A DNA stretch of 64,000 bases from Stenotrophomonas sp. 169 (GCF_014621775.1 NZ_CP061204.1:124001-188000); one strand, 5' to 3'; shown: positions 45,747-54,430, counted from the stretch's first letter. The notes: generated by a model not told the origin, from the sequence alone. Numbers and translations: made by a program.

Positions 45747-45866
45747 GTAGAGCCGGCTTCAGCCGGCTGCACCCCGACCCAGGTAGAGCCGGCTTCAGCC
45801 GGCTGCACGTCGATCCGGACCCGCCGGAACGTATGGCGGAGAGCAGCCGACTGAAGTCGGCTCTAC
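45747..45866. repeat. Three SMAG elements between hemD and hemX
   Basis: Two forward copies, GTAGAGCCGGCTTCAGCCGG, at 45747-45769 and 45783-45805 and one inverted GACT-type copy at 45844-45866. The last overlaps the end of hemD: the TAG stop of hemD (45865-45863) is the TAG of the repeat's GTAG. Confidence 0.9.
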
Positions 45867-46684
45867 CCTTCCGGCATCGCCCCTTCCGCCACCGCCCCGT
45901 CCGTCATCGCCCGGTGGGCGAGCTGACGGCACGCGGCCGCCATCTGCTGCGGGGTGGGGCCGTCCGCCACGACGACGTGCGCAAAACCCAACCCCTGCAC
46001 CTGGACGCGCAATCGCTCGCTCGCCACGACCACGTCCATCCGTGCCTGCCACCTGGCCTGCCAGTCCGGCGTCAGCTGCGCCCATACACGCTCCAGCGCC
46101 TCGCCACTGCTCACCGCCAGCACCCACGGCTGCGGCGAACGCGACAGCCGCGCCAACCCCCGCGGCGACACCCGCAGCGGCACCCGCTGATACACATCGG
46201 CACGCACCAGCTGCGCTCCGCGCTCCTGCAGTTGTGCGGCGATCAGCCCGCGTCCGCCGGGAGCGGTCACCAGCCCCACCGTCTGCCCGCGCACCGCTGC
46301 CAGCGCCGGCAGCGCCAACAGGCCCTCGCTGTCCATCCGTTGCGGAGCCAGGGCGTGATGGATGCCGACCGCCCGCAGCGCGCGCAGCGTGCCCTCACCG
46401 ACCGCCAGCCAAGGCCGCGATGGCGCATCCTGAAGCGGGAGTGCGCCGGAAGCCGCCACCACCGCTGCCGGGCTGGTGAAGATCACCCGGGAGGCCTGCA
46501 AGGCCTGCTGCAGCTGCCGCAAAGCTGGGTCGCCAAGCCGCCGTTGCAGTCGCCACGGCGACAGCGCGATCATGAATGCGCACGGATCGGCCAAGGCGTC
46601 AGCCACTGCGCCGTGCTGTCCCTGCGGTCGCAGCGACACCAGTGTCCAACCACACGGTTTCGTACGTTTATCCATTGCCGTCAT
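45863..46684 (-). CDS. hemD: Uroporphyrinogen-III synthase
   Basis: A 273-residue HemD. I start at the ATG at 46684 (MTAMDKRTKPCGWTLVSLRP); an ATG three codons later is equally possible, and the further upstream extension is not needed. The fold's two-domain pattern is present: SLRPQGQHGAVADALADPCA, VIFTSPAAVVAASGALPL, LAVGEGTLRALRAVGI, and VLAVSSGEALERVWAQL. It closes hydroxymethylbilane to uroporphyrinogen III. The C-terminus ends in a SMAG repeat that supplies the stop codon. The gene heads hemD-hemX-hemY and is divergent from the thioesterase (35 bp apart). Confidence 0.88.
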   Translation of the reverse strand: MTAMDKRTKPCGWTLVSLRPQGQHGAVADALADPCAFMIALSPWRLQRRLGDPALRQLQQALQASRVIFTSPAAVVAASGALPLQDAPSRPWLAVGEGTLRALRAVGIHHALAPQRMDSEGLLALPALAAVRGQTVGLVTAPGGRGLIAAQLQERGAQLVRADVYQRVPLRVSPRGLARLSRSPQPWVLAVSSGEALERVWAQLTPDWQARWQARMDVVVASERLRVQVQGLGFAHVVVADGPTPQQMAAACRQLAHRAMTDGAVAEGAMPEG

Positions 46685-46719
46685 TATGCGTGCCCGCGTT
46701 GTTGCAGGTGTAACTGCTG

Positions 46720-47187
46720 ATGTCCGCCGAACCCGTTTCATCCTCGCTGCTGGTCCTGCAGGACGTGCTGGACAGCATGCCGCCGGTGCGTGCCATGCAA
46801 CTCCGCCTGGAAGGCTATGCCGATGGCCAGCTGCAGCTGAGCGCGCCCTTGGCGGTCAACGTCAACGACAAAGGCAACGCCTTCGGTGGCAGCCTGGCCT
46901 CGGCGATGACCCTGTCCGGCTGGGCGCTGGTCACCCTGCGCCTGCGCCTGGCCGGCTTCGAGGCCGAGGTCTACGTAGCCGACAGCCAGCTGCGCTACCG
47001 CGCGCCGGTGTATGGCGATCTGCACGCACAGGCGGAAATCGCCCCGGACAGTGACTGGGACACCTTCCTGGCCACCTTCAAGCAGCGCGGCAAGGCGCGC
47101 ATCGGCGTGGTGGCCGTGCAGCCGGGCAGCGATGGCAAGCCCGCCGCCGAGCTGAGCGGCCGTTTCGTCGCCTTCGCCAAAGGGTAG
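46720..47187 (+). CDS. YiiD C-terminal-type thioesterase domain protein
   Basis: A 155-residue hotdog-fold protein, MSAEPVSSSLLVLQDVLDSM, matching the thioesterase domain of YiiD: MQLRLEGYADGQLQLSAPLA, NVNDKGNAFGGSLASAMTLS and EVYVADSQLRYRAPVYGDLH. YiiD in E. coli (FabY) has an added acetyltransferase domain; this one is only the hotdog part. Likely an acyl-CoA or acyl-ACP thioesterase, substrate unknown. It sits divergent to hemD with start codons 35 bp apart. Confidence 0.85.
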   Translation: MSAEPVSSSLLVLQDVLDSMPPVRAMQLRLEGYADGQLQLSAPLAVNVNDKGNAFGGSLASAMTLSGWALVTLRLRLAGFEAEVYVADSQLRYRAPVYGDLHAQAEIAPDSDWDTFLATFKQRGKARIGVVAVQPGSDGKPAAELSGRFVAFAKG

Positions 47188-47219
47188 GATGGCACCCTGA
47201 TGCCTTGGGGAGCCTACCG

Positions 47220-47663
47220 TTGAAGAACCCGCACCTGCGCCGACTGACCCAGTTCTTGATTCTGACCGGCCTGCTGCTGGCCTCGGTGGCGACAATGGCG
47301 GCTGATATCAGCCGCAAACAGCGCAAGCAGCTGGAAGAGATCCAGACCTCCTACGGGTCCACGATCCGTTGGGGCACCATGGACGAAGCCCTGGGCTATC
47401 TGGACCCGGCGCAGCGCAAGGCCAATCCGCCTACCGAATTCCAGCTGCGACGCTATTCGCAGCTGCGCGTGTCGTCCTACCGCGAAAGCACCACCGCGCA
47501 GTTGCCCGATGGCACCGTGGAGCGCCGCGTCCTGGTGGGCGTGATCAACAACAACACCCAGTCCGAGCGCACCGTCGGTGTGGTTGAACGCTGGCGCTGG
47601 GATGCCCAGGCCAAGCGCTGGTGGCAGACCAACGGCCTGCCGGATCTCTGGGAAGGCCAGTAA
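47220..47663 (+). CDS. Small exported protein of unknown function
   Basis: A 147-residue protein. I start it at a TTG at 47220, because GGGGAG lies seven bases before it and because the peptide MKNPHLRRLTQFLILTGLLL, ending ATMAAD, is then a clean signal peptide. A TTG at 47205 is the alternative. The mature part, RKQRKQLEEIQTSYGSTIRW and then GTMDEALGYLDPAQRKANPP, RVLVGVINNNTQSERTVGVV and ERWRWDAQAKRWWQTNGLPD, is compact and likely periplasmic. No family recognised. It follows the thioesterase gene by 32 bp. Confidence 0.72.
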   Translation: MKNPHLRRLTQFLILTGLLLASVATMAADISRKQRKQLEEIQTSYGSTIRWGTMDEALGYLDPAQRKANPPTEFQLRRYSQLRVSSYRESTTAQLPDGTVERRVLVGVINNNTQSERTVGVVERWRWDAQAKRWWQTNGLPDLWEGQ

Positions 47664-47701
47664 CGACCGCCGCGGGCCAAGCACTAGCGGCCGCTGGCCC
47701 G

Positions 47702-47726
47702 GTAGTGACGGCCGCTGGCCGTCAGC
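47702..47726. repeat. REP element of the GTAGTGACGGCC type
   Basis: GTAGTGACGGCCGCTGGCCG forms a GACGGCC/GGCCGTC hairpin downstream of the small exported protein; a degenerate copy (TAGCGGCCGCTGGCC) precedes it at 47685. Confidence 0.75.
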
Positions 47727-47837
47727 AGTGACTACTCGCCTAACGCAGCTCGGCCCATAAAGACGACAAACCAGCAAAATCCCTGCCCGAATCGGCTTGT
47801 GCGACAATCGGCGCCCGCTTATCGACCCGTGACCTGC

Positions 47838-48275
47838 GTGAATTACGAAGAGTTGGTGGCCTTTGCTGGCCGAAACCCGATGTTGTCGATCGCCCTGGTG
47901 GGCCTGACCGCCGCCATCATCGTCACTGAAATCCGTCGCCTGTTCCGTGGCTACAAGTCGCTCAAGCCCGGCGAACTGGTCCAGGTCATCAACGGCGGCG
48001 ACGCCGTGGTCGTGGACCTGTCCTCCAGCAGTGATTTCGAGAAAGGCCATATTGCTGGCAGCAAGAACGTGCAGGCCAGCCAGTTCGGCCCCGAGCACAA
48101 GCTGGTGGCCGCGGCCAAGCAGCGCCCCGTGGTGCTGGTATGCCGTGCGGGCACCGCATCGGAAGCTGCGGCCAAGACGCTGAAAAAAGCCGGCTTCGAG
48201 CAGGTGTCCGTGCTCGACGGCGGCCTGCCTGCATGGCAGCAGGCGGAGCTGCCGCTGGTCAAGGGCCGTCACTGA
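47838..48275 (+). CDS. Membrane-anchored rhodanese-domain protein
   Basis: A 145-residue protein. Start GTG 47838 (MNYEELVAFAGRNPMLSIAL); an earlier GTG at 47799 would add 13 residues. One membrane helix (NPMLSIALVGLTAAIIVTEI) is followed by a single rhodanese domain: VINGGDAVVVDLSSSSDFEK, HIAGSKNVQA and the active loop LVCRAGTASEAAA with the persulfide cysteine. It probably carries sulfane sulphur at the inner membrane (YibN-like). In E. coli the same type of gene (yibN) lies next to secB and gpsA, and so it does here, which supports the call. Confidence 0.88.
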   Translation: MNYEELVAFAGRNPMLSIALVGLTAAIIVTEIRRLFRGYKSLKPGELVQVINGGDAVVVDLSSSSDFEKGHIAGSKNVQASQFGPEHKLVAAAKQRPVVLVCRAGTASEAAAKTLKKAGFEQVSVLDGGLPAWQQAELPLVKGRH

Positions 48276-48385
48276 CGCTGATCGCATGACGGGGGGTTGT
48301 GCGCTGCATGCCCCGCCCCCATCGCTGTTGATGCAACATATCGTCTAAACATTACGTTCAACGAATTCATCTGGAGCAACAGGAA

Positions 48386-48904
48386 ATGTCCGAAGAAAAC
48401 ACCAACGGCGCAGCTGCGCCGGTCGACGCCGCCACCGGTCCCGCGTTCACCGTCGAAAAGATCTACGTCAAGGACGTTTCCTTCGAATCGCCGAATGCTC
48501 CGGCCATCTTCAACGATCAGGTACAGCCGGAACTGCAGCTCAACCTGAACCAGCAGGTGCAGCGCCTGGGCGAGAACGCCTTTGAAGTCGTGTTGGCCGT
48601 GACCCTGACCTGCAAGGCCGAAGACCGCACTGCCTACGTGGCGGAAGTGAAGCAGGCCGGCGTGTTCGGCCTGGTCGGCCTGGATCCGCAGTCGGTGGAC
48701 GTGCTGCTCGGCACCCAGTGCCCGAACATCCTGTTCCCGTACGTGCGCTCGCTGGTCAGCGACCTGATCCAGGCGGGTGGCTTCCCGCCGTTCTTCCTGC
48801 AGCCGATCAACTTCGAAGGCCTGTACGCGGAAACCCTGCGCCAGCGCCAGGAGCAGGGTGAAGCGCCGTCGCTCGCCAACTCCGAGCCGGCCGGCAACGC
48901 CTGA
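48386..48904 (+). CDS. secB: Protein-export chaperone SecB
   Basis: A 172-residue Sec[21 protein letters not shown], longer at the acidic N-terminus than E. coli SecB (155). Conserved parts are [58 protein letters not shown], and [20 protein letters not shown]. It is a tetrameric chaperone that holds preproteins unfolded and hands them to SecA. CAGGAA precedes the ATG. The gpsA gene follows after 20 bp, as in many proteobacteria. Confidence 0.96.
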   Translation: MSEENTNGAAAPVDAATGPAFTVEKIYVKDVSFESPNAPAIFNDQVQPELQLNLNQQVQRLGENAFEVVLAVTLTCKAEDRTAYVAEVKQAGVFGLVGLDPQSVDVLLGTQCPNILFPYVRSLVSDLIQAGGFPPFFLQPINFEGLYAETLRQRQEQGEAPSLANSEPAGNA

Positions 48905-48924
48905 TCGGCGTTCCGACCCAGCGC

Positions 48925-49950
48925 ATGAGCGATAACGCTGAAAAAGTAGCCGTCCTCGGCGCCGGTTCCTGGGGAACCGCGCTGGCCAGCCTGCTCGCCC
49001 GGCACGGTCTCCAGACCGTGCTGTGGGGACGCGATGCGGCGATGGTGGAAGCCATCGACCAGCGCCACGAGAACACCCGTTACCTGCCGGGCATCCCGCT
49101 GCCGGAGTCGCTGCGTGCGACCACCGACATGGCCGCTGCCGTGGAAGGCGCATCGTGGATCCTCGTGGTCACCCCGTCGCACGCGTTCAATGAAACGGTG
49201 ACCGCGCTGGCGCCGCTGCGTCCGGCCGGTGCCGGCGTGGCCTGGGCGACCAAGGGCTTCGAACCCGGTTCGGGCCGCTTCCTGCATGAGGTGGCGCGCG
49301 AGATCCTGGGCGATGACGTGCCGCTGGCCGTGGTCACCGGTCCGTCGTTCGCCAAGGAAGTCACCCAGGGCCTGCCGACGGCCATCACCGTGCACGGCGA
49401 CGTGCCCGAGTTTGCGCAGACCGTGGCCGAAGCCATGCATGGCCCCGCGTTCCGCGCTTATACCGGCGATGACATGCTGGGTGCCGAGCTGGGCGGTGCG
49501 ATGAAGAACGTGCTGGCCGTCGCCACCGGTGTCGCCGATGGCATGCAGCTGGGCCTCAATGCGCGTGCCGGCCTGATCACCCGCGGCCTGAACGAGATGC
49601 TGCGGCTGGCTGCGGCGATCGGTGCCAAGCCGGAGACCCTGATGGGCTTGGCCGGACTGGGCGATCTGGTGCTGACCTGCACCGGCGATCTGTCGCGTAA
49701 CCGTCGCCTGGGCCTTGCCCTCGGCCGCGGGCAGACGCTGCAGGATGCGATCCGCGAGATCGGCCAGGTGGTGGAATCGGTGCAGACCGCCGACGAAGTG
49801 ATGCGCCAAGCGCGTCGTTACGGCATCGACCTGCCCATTTCCGATGGCGTGCGTGCCGTGCTGCACGGCGAACAGACCCCGTCCGAAGGCCTGCGTACCC
49901 TGCTGGCCCGCGAGCAGAAGCCGGAATACCCGGACACCCTGTTCCGTTGA
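48925..49950 (+). CDS. gpsA: Glycerol-3-phosphate dehydrogenase (NAD(P)+)
   Basis: A 341-residue Gps[21 protein letters not shown]. The Rossmann motif [19 protein letters not shown], the [15 protein letters not shown] segment, the catalytic lysine region [20 protein letters not shown] and the C-terminal [14 protein letters not shown] are all present. It reduces dihydroxyacetone phosphate to sn-glycerol 3-phosphate for phospholipid synthesis. The gene is in tandem with secB. REP elements follow the TGA. Confidence 0.97.
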   Translation: MSDNAEKVAVLGAGSWGTALASLLARHGLQTVLWGRDAAMVEAIDQRHENTRYLPGIPLPESLRATTDMAAAVEGASWILVVTPSHAFNETVTALAPLRPAGAGVAWATKGFEPGSGRFLHEVAREILGDDVPLAVVTGPSFAKEVTQGLPTAITVHGDVPEFAQTVAEAMHGPAFRAYTGDDMLGAELGGAMKNVLAVATGVADGMQLGLNARAGLITRGLNEMLRLAAAIGAKPETLMGLAGLGDLVLTCTGDLSRNRRLGLALGRGQTLQDAIREIGQVVESVQTADEVMRQARRYGIDLPISDGVRAVLHGEQTPSEGLRTLLAREQKPEYPDTLFR

Positions 49951-49955
49951 ACCCG

Positions 49956-50021
49956 GTAGTGACGGCCGCCGGCCGTCACGCCCTTGCCTGATGCATGTCG
50001 CCGAGCATGGCTCGGCGCTAC
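49956..50021. repeat. Two REP elements downstream of gpsA
   Basis: GTAGTGACGGCCGCCGGCCG at 49956-49979, and an inverse-oriented copy GCCGAGCATGGCTCGGCGCT at 49999-50021. A third weak palindrome (CCGAGCAACGCTCGG) lies at 50059-50073. Confidence 0.8.
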
Positions 50022-50078
50022 AGAGCACCCACCGAACTTCCCCGCAGCGCGGTCGGGCCGAGCAACGCTCGGGGCAGT

Positions 50079-50152
50079 AAAGTTCAAAAGCTTCGATGAC
50101 TTTTAAACTTTAAGCCTGTAAAGTTAAAAAGGCCTGCGGGCTTTTAAACTTT
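50079..50152. promoter_or_regulatory. Double inverted-repeat operator upstream of fic
   Basis: Four near-identical 12-base half-sites occur: AAAGTTCAAAAG at 50079-50090, CTTTTAAACTTT at 50100-50111, AAAGTTAAAAAG at 50120-50131 and CTTTTAAACTTT at 50141-50152. They form two inverted pairs, 41 bp apart, in the only strongly AT-rich stretch of the area. They end 15 bp before the fic ATG. Likely a binding site for a regulator, possibly the winged-helix part of the Fic protein itself. Confidence 0.7.
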
Positions 50153-50166
50153 CGAGGCACCTGAGC

Positions 50167-51351
50167 ATGCGACAGAACGACGTCGTTAAACGGCTGCACC
50201 CGTATCTCGTGCCCGTGGACGGTAAACCCAATGTCCGCGCAATGATTGCGCCACCGACGCCGCGGGTGCTTCCGCCGGGATCAGGCACTCCTGCGCTTGC
50301 CCACGCCGCCAGCCAAGCACTTGGACGCCTGAGCGGAGCGATGCAGGGCTGGAGCAATCCCGACATCCTCACCCGCACCTTGGCCAGGCGCGAAGCCGTG
50401 CAGAGCTCGCAGATCGAAGGCACGAGGACCGAGCTGGACGAGTTGCTGACCTACGAAGTGACGTGGAGCGCCGAGGGCCTACCGCCTGATGTCCGCACTA
50501 CGCAGCACTACGTGGAGGCGCTTCAGCATGGTCTGTGCGCCGTGCGTGCGGGGGGGCGTGACGCATTGACTGCTGAGCTGGTCAGGGGCATCCATGCCAT
50601 TTTGATGCAGGACGAAAACGTACCAAAGGGCGTCTATCGAGATGTCCAGGCGTGGATCGGTACCAGCAGGATCGAGGATGCGAGTTTCATTCCCGCGCCG
50701 CCTGCCGCGATAGATACCTGCATGCAGGATCTCGAGCGGAACATACTCCGTTACGCACGCAGCGAAGACGAGCAAGGCGAACTGACGGTGCTGGCTCAGA
50801 TGGCCATCGCGCATGCTCAGTTCGAAACCATCCATCCCTTCAATGATGGAAACGGCAGAACTGGCCGTATCGTGATGCCACTGATCCTGGCGGCCGAAGA
50901 CCTACCGCCCTTGTACCTGTCGGGGATGCTGATGCGCAACCGCGAGGGGTATTACGCCGCGCTGAAACAGGTGCAGCTGCGCGGAGAGTGGCAACCGTGG
51001 ACGGACATGGTCTACCGCGCCGTCATCGAGGCGACCGATGACTGGATCGCGCTGGCCAACGACCTGCGCGCGATCGAAAGCCGCTGGGCAGAGAACACGG
51101 CGGCCTATCGCAGCGACTCTGTGACCAGACGACTGCCGTCCTTGCTGATCGATCATCCGGTCGTTACGGCGAGCAACGTAGCAAGCCTGCTGGACGTCTC
51201 AGTGGTCGCTGCCACCAAGGGGGTCAAGGAGCTGGCTTCGCTTGGCATCCTGAAGGCCAAGGATGAACGCAAGTGGGGTCGGTCGTTCCATGCGAGCGCC
51301 GTGATCGAGCGCCTGAATCAAGCGCCAGAAAAGCAGGCAGCAATTCGGTAG
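50167..51351 (+). CDS. Class II Fic-domain AMP-transferase
   Basis: A 394-residue Fic protein, MRQNDVVKRLHPYLVPVDGK. The N-terminal Fic_N part contains the autoinhibitory motif SSQIEG (Ser80-Glu84), which places it in class II (inhibitory helix inside the same chain). The catalytic loop HPFNDGNGRTGR starts at His223, complete. The C-terminal region (LLIDHPVVTASNVASLLDVS, ATKGVKELASLGILKA) looks like a winged helix DNA-binding domain, and four repeated half-sites precede the gene. Fic proteins transfer AMP to target proteins; the target is unknown. Its TAG stop lies inside a REP repeat. No separate antitoxin gene adjoins, in agreement with class II. Confidence 0.93.
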   Translation: MRQNDVVKRLHPYLVPVDGKPNVRAMIAPPTPRVLPPGSGTPALAHAASQALGRLSGAMQGWSNPDILTRTLARREAVQSSQIEGTRTELDELLTYEVTWSAEGLPPDVRTTQHYVEALQHGLCAVRAGGRDALTAELVRGIHAILMQDENVPKGVYRDVQAWIGTSRIEDASFIPAPPAAIDTCMQDLERNILRYARSEDEQGELTVLAQMAIAHAQFETIHPFNDGNGRTGRIVMPLILAAEDLPPLYLSGMLMRNREGYYAALKQVQLRGEWQPWTDMVYRAVIEATDDWIALANDLRAIESRWAENTAAYRSDSVTRRLPSLLIDHPVVTASNVASLLDVSVVAATKGVKELASLGILKAKDERKWGRSFHASAVIERLNQAPEKQAAIR

Positions 51352-51370
51352 CGCCGAGCCACGCTCGGCG
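51348..51370. repeat. REP element at the fic stop codon
   Basis: GTAGCGCCGAGCCACGCTCG begins at 51348; its TAG is the fic stop (51349-51351). The stem carries one mismatch compared with the element at 43234. Confidence 0.82.
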
Positions 51371-51375
51371 GGCGA

Positions 51376-51615
51376 CTGACGCGCCGCATTGCACATCGGC
51401 AGGGGCTGGGACCCGGGCGCTGCGGTGACCTGGCCATCGCCAGTCGCAGCCTGCAGGCATTGCACGGTGTGCTGCAGATACTGCACGCCGCGCAGCGCAC
51501 CCGTCGCCATGCCGGCCCAGAGCAGCAGCTGGGCGATCACCTGGAAGAGGCACTGTATTTCGCCGGGCGCCAGCTGGCGCAGACCGCGTCCGATGCCCTG
51601 CACGGGCGGCGGTAG
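51376..51615 (+). pseudogene. Possible remnant of a gene 3' end (79 codons)
   Basis: The frame 51376-51615 is open, ends TAG, and reads ...DLAIASRSLQALHGVLQILH and GDHLEEALYFAGRQLAQTAS, a helix-forming, protein-like composition, but it has no credible start and its left end runs into the REP element after fic. It looks like the C-terminal remnant of a small helical protein cut by the repeat. Chance open frames are common at this GC, so confidence is low. The 430-bp gap between fic and the ax21-type gene holds otherwise only the terminator at 51660. Confidence 0.28.
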
Positions 51616-51659
51616 TTCCACTCGACAGCGCGCCGAACGACTGCTGCACCTCATCGCAC

Positions 51660-51691
51660 AAAAAAAAGAAGCCCGACCAAAAGGCCGGGCT
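51660..51691 (-). terminator. Rho-independent terminator of the Ax21-family gene
   Basis: Read on the minus strand, AGCCCGGCC-TTTT-GGTCGGGCT (51691-51670, one mismatch in nine pairs) is followed by TTCTTTTTTTT. It lies about 90 bases after the stop of the outer membrane protein gene. Confidence 0.88.
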
Positions 51692-51781
51692 CCGATGGCG
51701 TGTGGGAGAGAGAGCACACACCGGTAACGCACCACATTACTATTTTTTCAACAACGTATTACGCACTAACGACAGGCGTTC

Positions 51782-52357
51782 TTACCAGGTGAAGCGCGGA
51801 CCCACGAACCACTCGCGGTCGCCGGCCTTGGCCAGCTTCACTTCGCCACTCAGGCCCCAGTTCTGGTTGAACTTGGCGGTGGCGCCGACACGGCCGTAGA
51901 ACTCGCCGTCCGGATTGATGCCGTGCTTCTTGCTGTAATCCTCGTAACCGGCCAGCGCATACCCTTCAATCATCGGAGTGAACGCGGTGCGCACGCCGAC
52001 TTCGGTCGAGTAGCCGTTGAAATCCAGGCCGCGCTTCGGATCGAACTTCTGGTACGCGACACGGGCCACCAGGTCGGTGGTCGGCGCGATGCCGTAGTTG
52101 TAGCCGACACCCAGGCGCCACTGATCGACGTCAGCATTGGTGCGCTCGGTTTCCTGCGCGGTGTAGTCGCCAAAGATATGGAAGTTCGGGTGTACCGCGA
52201 CCGAACCCTTGACGCCCCAACCGTCGGCATCGCCGCCGCGGGCATCGGTGTTCACGTAACCACCTTCCACGTAGTTGTACGACAGGCCATCAGCTGCCGA
52301 TGCCGCGAACGGCATGGCAACGGCGAGGCCCAGAGCGAGCAGCGAATTCTTGATCAT
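51782..52357 (-). CDS. Ax21-family outer membrane protein
   Basis: A 191-residue beta-barrel-type outer membrane protein. Start ATG 52357 (MIKNSLLALGLAVAMPFAAS) after AGGTGTATCCCG, signal peptide ending SAADG. The mature chain (LSYNYVEGGYVNTDARGGDA, YQKFDPKRGLDFNGYSTEVG, C-terminal FVGPRFTW with terminal aromatic) matches the Ax21 family of Xanthomonas and Stenotrophomonas, eight-stranded OmpX-like barrels that end in an aromatic residue. Earlier reports that Ax21 is a quorum signal or immune ligand were withdrawn, so I give only the structural call. An own terminator lies downstream; the 297-bp region upstream is shared with the divergent tpsB. Confidence 0.88.
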   Translation of the reverse strand: MIKNSLLALGLAVAMPFAASAADGLSYNYVEGGYVNTDARGGDADGWGVKGSVAVHPNFHIFGDYTAQETERTNADVDQWRLGVGYNYGIAPTTDLVARVAYQKFDPKRGLDFNGYSTEVGVRTAFTPMIEGYALAGYEDYSKKHGINPDGEFYGRVGATAKFNQNWGLSGEVKLAKAGDREWFVGPRFTW

Positions 52358-52654
52358 CGGGATACACCTGTTTCTAGTTTTGGTAGATCGGACGAGGCTG
52401 AAAGGCCGCGTTCGACAGATGTGAATTATCCGTTTGCCAGCGCAATCAATCCTGAATATTGAACTGACTGGTACATAAACGAAGGCCCTGTTCAGGGAAC
52501 TTGGGCGGATCGTCGCGAGGGGCGTGGTGGTTCCCGATGGAAATCTGCGCATGTAGAGGGATTCCCTGATAGCGGATGTAGCACGTGTCCTATTAAGGTT
52601 CGCTCCGGAAAAGGCGCCTTACCGCGCGGAACGACCGAACTCAGGGGACATCGT
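52358..52654. other. Divergent control region between ax21-type gene and tpsB
   Basis: A 297-bp gap. It is AT-richer near 52420-52490 and holds a GATAATT hexamer-like box on the minus strand at about 52420-52426 in front of the ax21-type gene, and a short CCCTG-TT-CAGGG palindrome at 52486-52497. I see no clear -35/-10 pair for tpsB and no small gene. Confidence 0.45.
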
Positions 52655-54382
52655 GTGAAGCAGAACAGGCGTAAGCGCAGCGTGGGACTGCGCCGGGGCG
52701 TAGTAGTGGGCGTGATGTTGGCAATGGCCAGCATGGAGGTGGCCGCACAGGCGGTAACGCCGCTGCCGGATCAGGAAATCCTCCGCCAGCAGGACCGCGA
52801 ACGCGCCCTGCGCGAGCAACAGGAAAACCAGCCCGATGTGCGCCTGCAGACTGCGCCTGATGTCGCGATCGGCCGATTGCCCCCGGAAGAGTCACCCTGC
52901 TTCGTCATCAACCACATCGCGCTGGAAGGCGACCAGGCCGAGCGCTTCCGCTGGGCGCTGCGTGCGGCCGACCCCGCTGCCGATCCGGCCAATGGCCGTT
53001 GTCTGGGCACGGCTGGCGTGGACATCGTGATGAAGCGGGTGCAGAACGCCATCATCGCGCGCGGCTACGTCACCACCCGCGTACTGGCCGCACCGCAGGA
53101 TCTGAAGACCGGCGTGCTCACCCTGACGGTCGTGCCCGGGCGCATCCACGCGATCCGCTTCAACGATGAAGGTACGCCCCACCCCGCGTTGTGGAACGCG
53201 CTGCCGTCCGGCCCAGGCGACCTGCTCAACCTGCGCGACATCGAACAAGCACTGGAAAACCTGCAACGTGTGCCGACCGCCGCCGTGGATATCCAGATCG
53301 CGCCGCCTGCCGAAGGGGCCGCAGCCAAGCCGGGAGAAAGCGATCTACTGATCAGCTGGAAGCAACGTACGAAAGTGCGCGTCAACCTCACCCTGGACGA
53401 TGCCGGCAGCCGGGCCACCGGCAAGCTGCAGGCCGGTGCCACGCTGTCGTTGGACAATCTGGCCGGGCTGAGTGACCTGTTCTACTTCAATGCGGGCAAG
53501 TCCGCATTCAACGGCAGCGACCGTGGTACTGACAGCTGGGCGGCGCACTACAGCGTGCCGCTCGGGCGCTGGCTGCTGGGCGTGAATGCCAGCGACTACG
53601 ACTACCGGCAGACGGTCGCCGGTGCCTTTGAAACCTACGAATACAGTGGATCCAGCCGCAACGCGGAAATGCGCCTGACGCGCATGCTGTTGCGCAACGC
53701 CCATTCCAAGACCAGCGCGTACGCCCGTGGCTGGTACCGCGAATCGGACAACTTCATCGACGACACCGAGATCGAGGTGCAGCGCCGGCGCATGGCGGGC
53801 TGGGAGTTCGGCCTGTCGCACAAGCAGTTCATCGGTAACAGCACGCTGGACGCCACGCTGGCCTACCGGCGGGGTACCGGCGCCTTCAACGCCCTGCATG
53901 CACCGGAAGAAGCCTTCGGCGAAGGTACCGCTCGCAGCCGCATCCTCACTGCCGACATGCAGCTGCTGGCGCCCTTCCAGTGGGGCCGGCAGAACCTTCG
54001 CTACATCGGTAGCTGGCGCGGGCAGTGGAACCGCTCGCTGCTGGTGCCACAGGACCGGCTGTCGATCGGCGGGCGTTACAGCGTGCGTGGTTTTGATGGC
54101 GAGCTGACGCTCACTGGTGAACGCGGCTGGGTGCTGCGCAACGAACTGGCCGCTGCGCTGGGCGGCGGCAACGAGGCCTATGTCGCCTTGGACCACGGCC
54201 ATGTCAGTGGCCCGGCAGTGGCGTGGCAAGTCGGCAACCAGCTGACCGGCATGGCGCTGGGCCTGCGCGGTGGCAGCGCGCACGCGCAGTGGGATGTCTT
54301 CGTTGGCAGCCCGTTGCACACCCCGCGCGGCTTCCAGACCGCCTACACCACCTTCGGCATCAACCTCGGCGCGTCTTTCTGA
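52655..54382 (+). CDS. TpsB-type two-partner secretion transporter (FhaC/ShlB/HecB family)
   Basis: A 575-residue outer membrane transporter, GTG start 52655 with AGGGG upstream. The signal peptide (KQNRRKRSVGLRRGVVVGVM...AAQAV) is followed by an N-terminal helix (QEILRQQDRERALREQQENQ), two POTRA domains (about residues 80-230: INHIALEGDQAERFRWAL, GYVTTRVLAAPQDLKTGVLT, GRIHAIRF) and a 16-strand barrel. The barrel signature LSIGGRYSVRGFDGELTLTG, including the conserved VRGF/Y motif, is intact. It exports the TpsA protein encoded 48 bp downstream. CdiB transporters share this architecture. Confidence 0.93.
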   Translation: MKQNRRKRSVGLRRGVVVGVMLAMASMEVAAQAVTPLPDQEILRQQDRERALREQQENQPDVRLQTAPDVAIGRLPPEESPCFVINHIALEGDQAERFRWALRAADPAADPANGRCLGTAGVDIVMKRVQNAIIARGYVTTRVLAAPQDLKTGVLTLTVVPGRIHAIRFNDEGTPHPALWNALPSGPGDLLNLRDIEQALENLQRVPTAAVDIQIAPPAEGAAAKPGESDLLISWKQRTKVRVNLTLDDAGSRATGKLQAGATLSLDNLAGLSDLFYFNAGKSAFNGSDRGTDSWAAHYSVPLGRWLLGVNASDYDYRQTVAGAFETYEYSGSSRNAEMRLTRMLLRNAHSKTSAYARGWYRESDNFIDDTEIEVQRRRMAGWEFGLSHKQFIGNSTLDATLAYRRGTGAFNALHAPEEAFGEGTARSRILTADMQLLAPFQWGRQNLRYIGSWRGQWNRSLLVPQDRLSIGGRYSVRGFDGELTLTGERGWVLRNELAAALGGGNEAYVALDHGHVSGPAVAWQVGNQLTGMALGLRGGSAHAQWDVFVGSPLHTPRGFQTAYTTFGINLGASF

Positions 54383-54430
54383 CCGCGACGTCCGCCCCCT
54401 CTTCAGCGTATTGATCAAGGAAACACCGCG

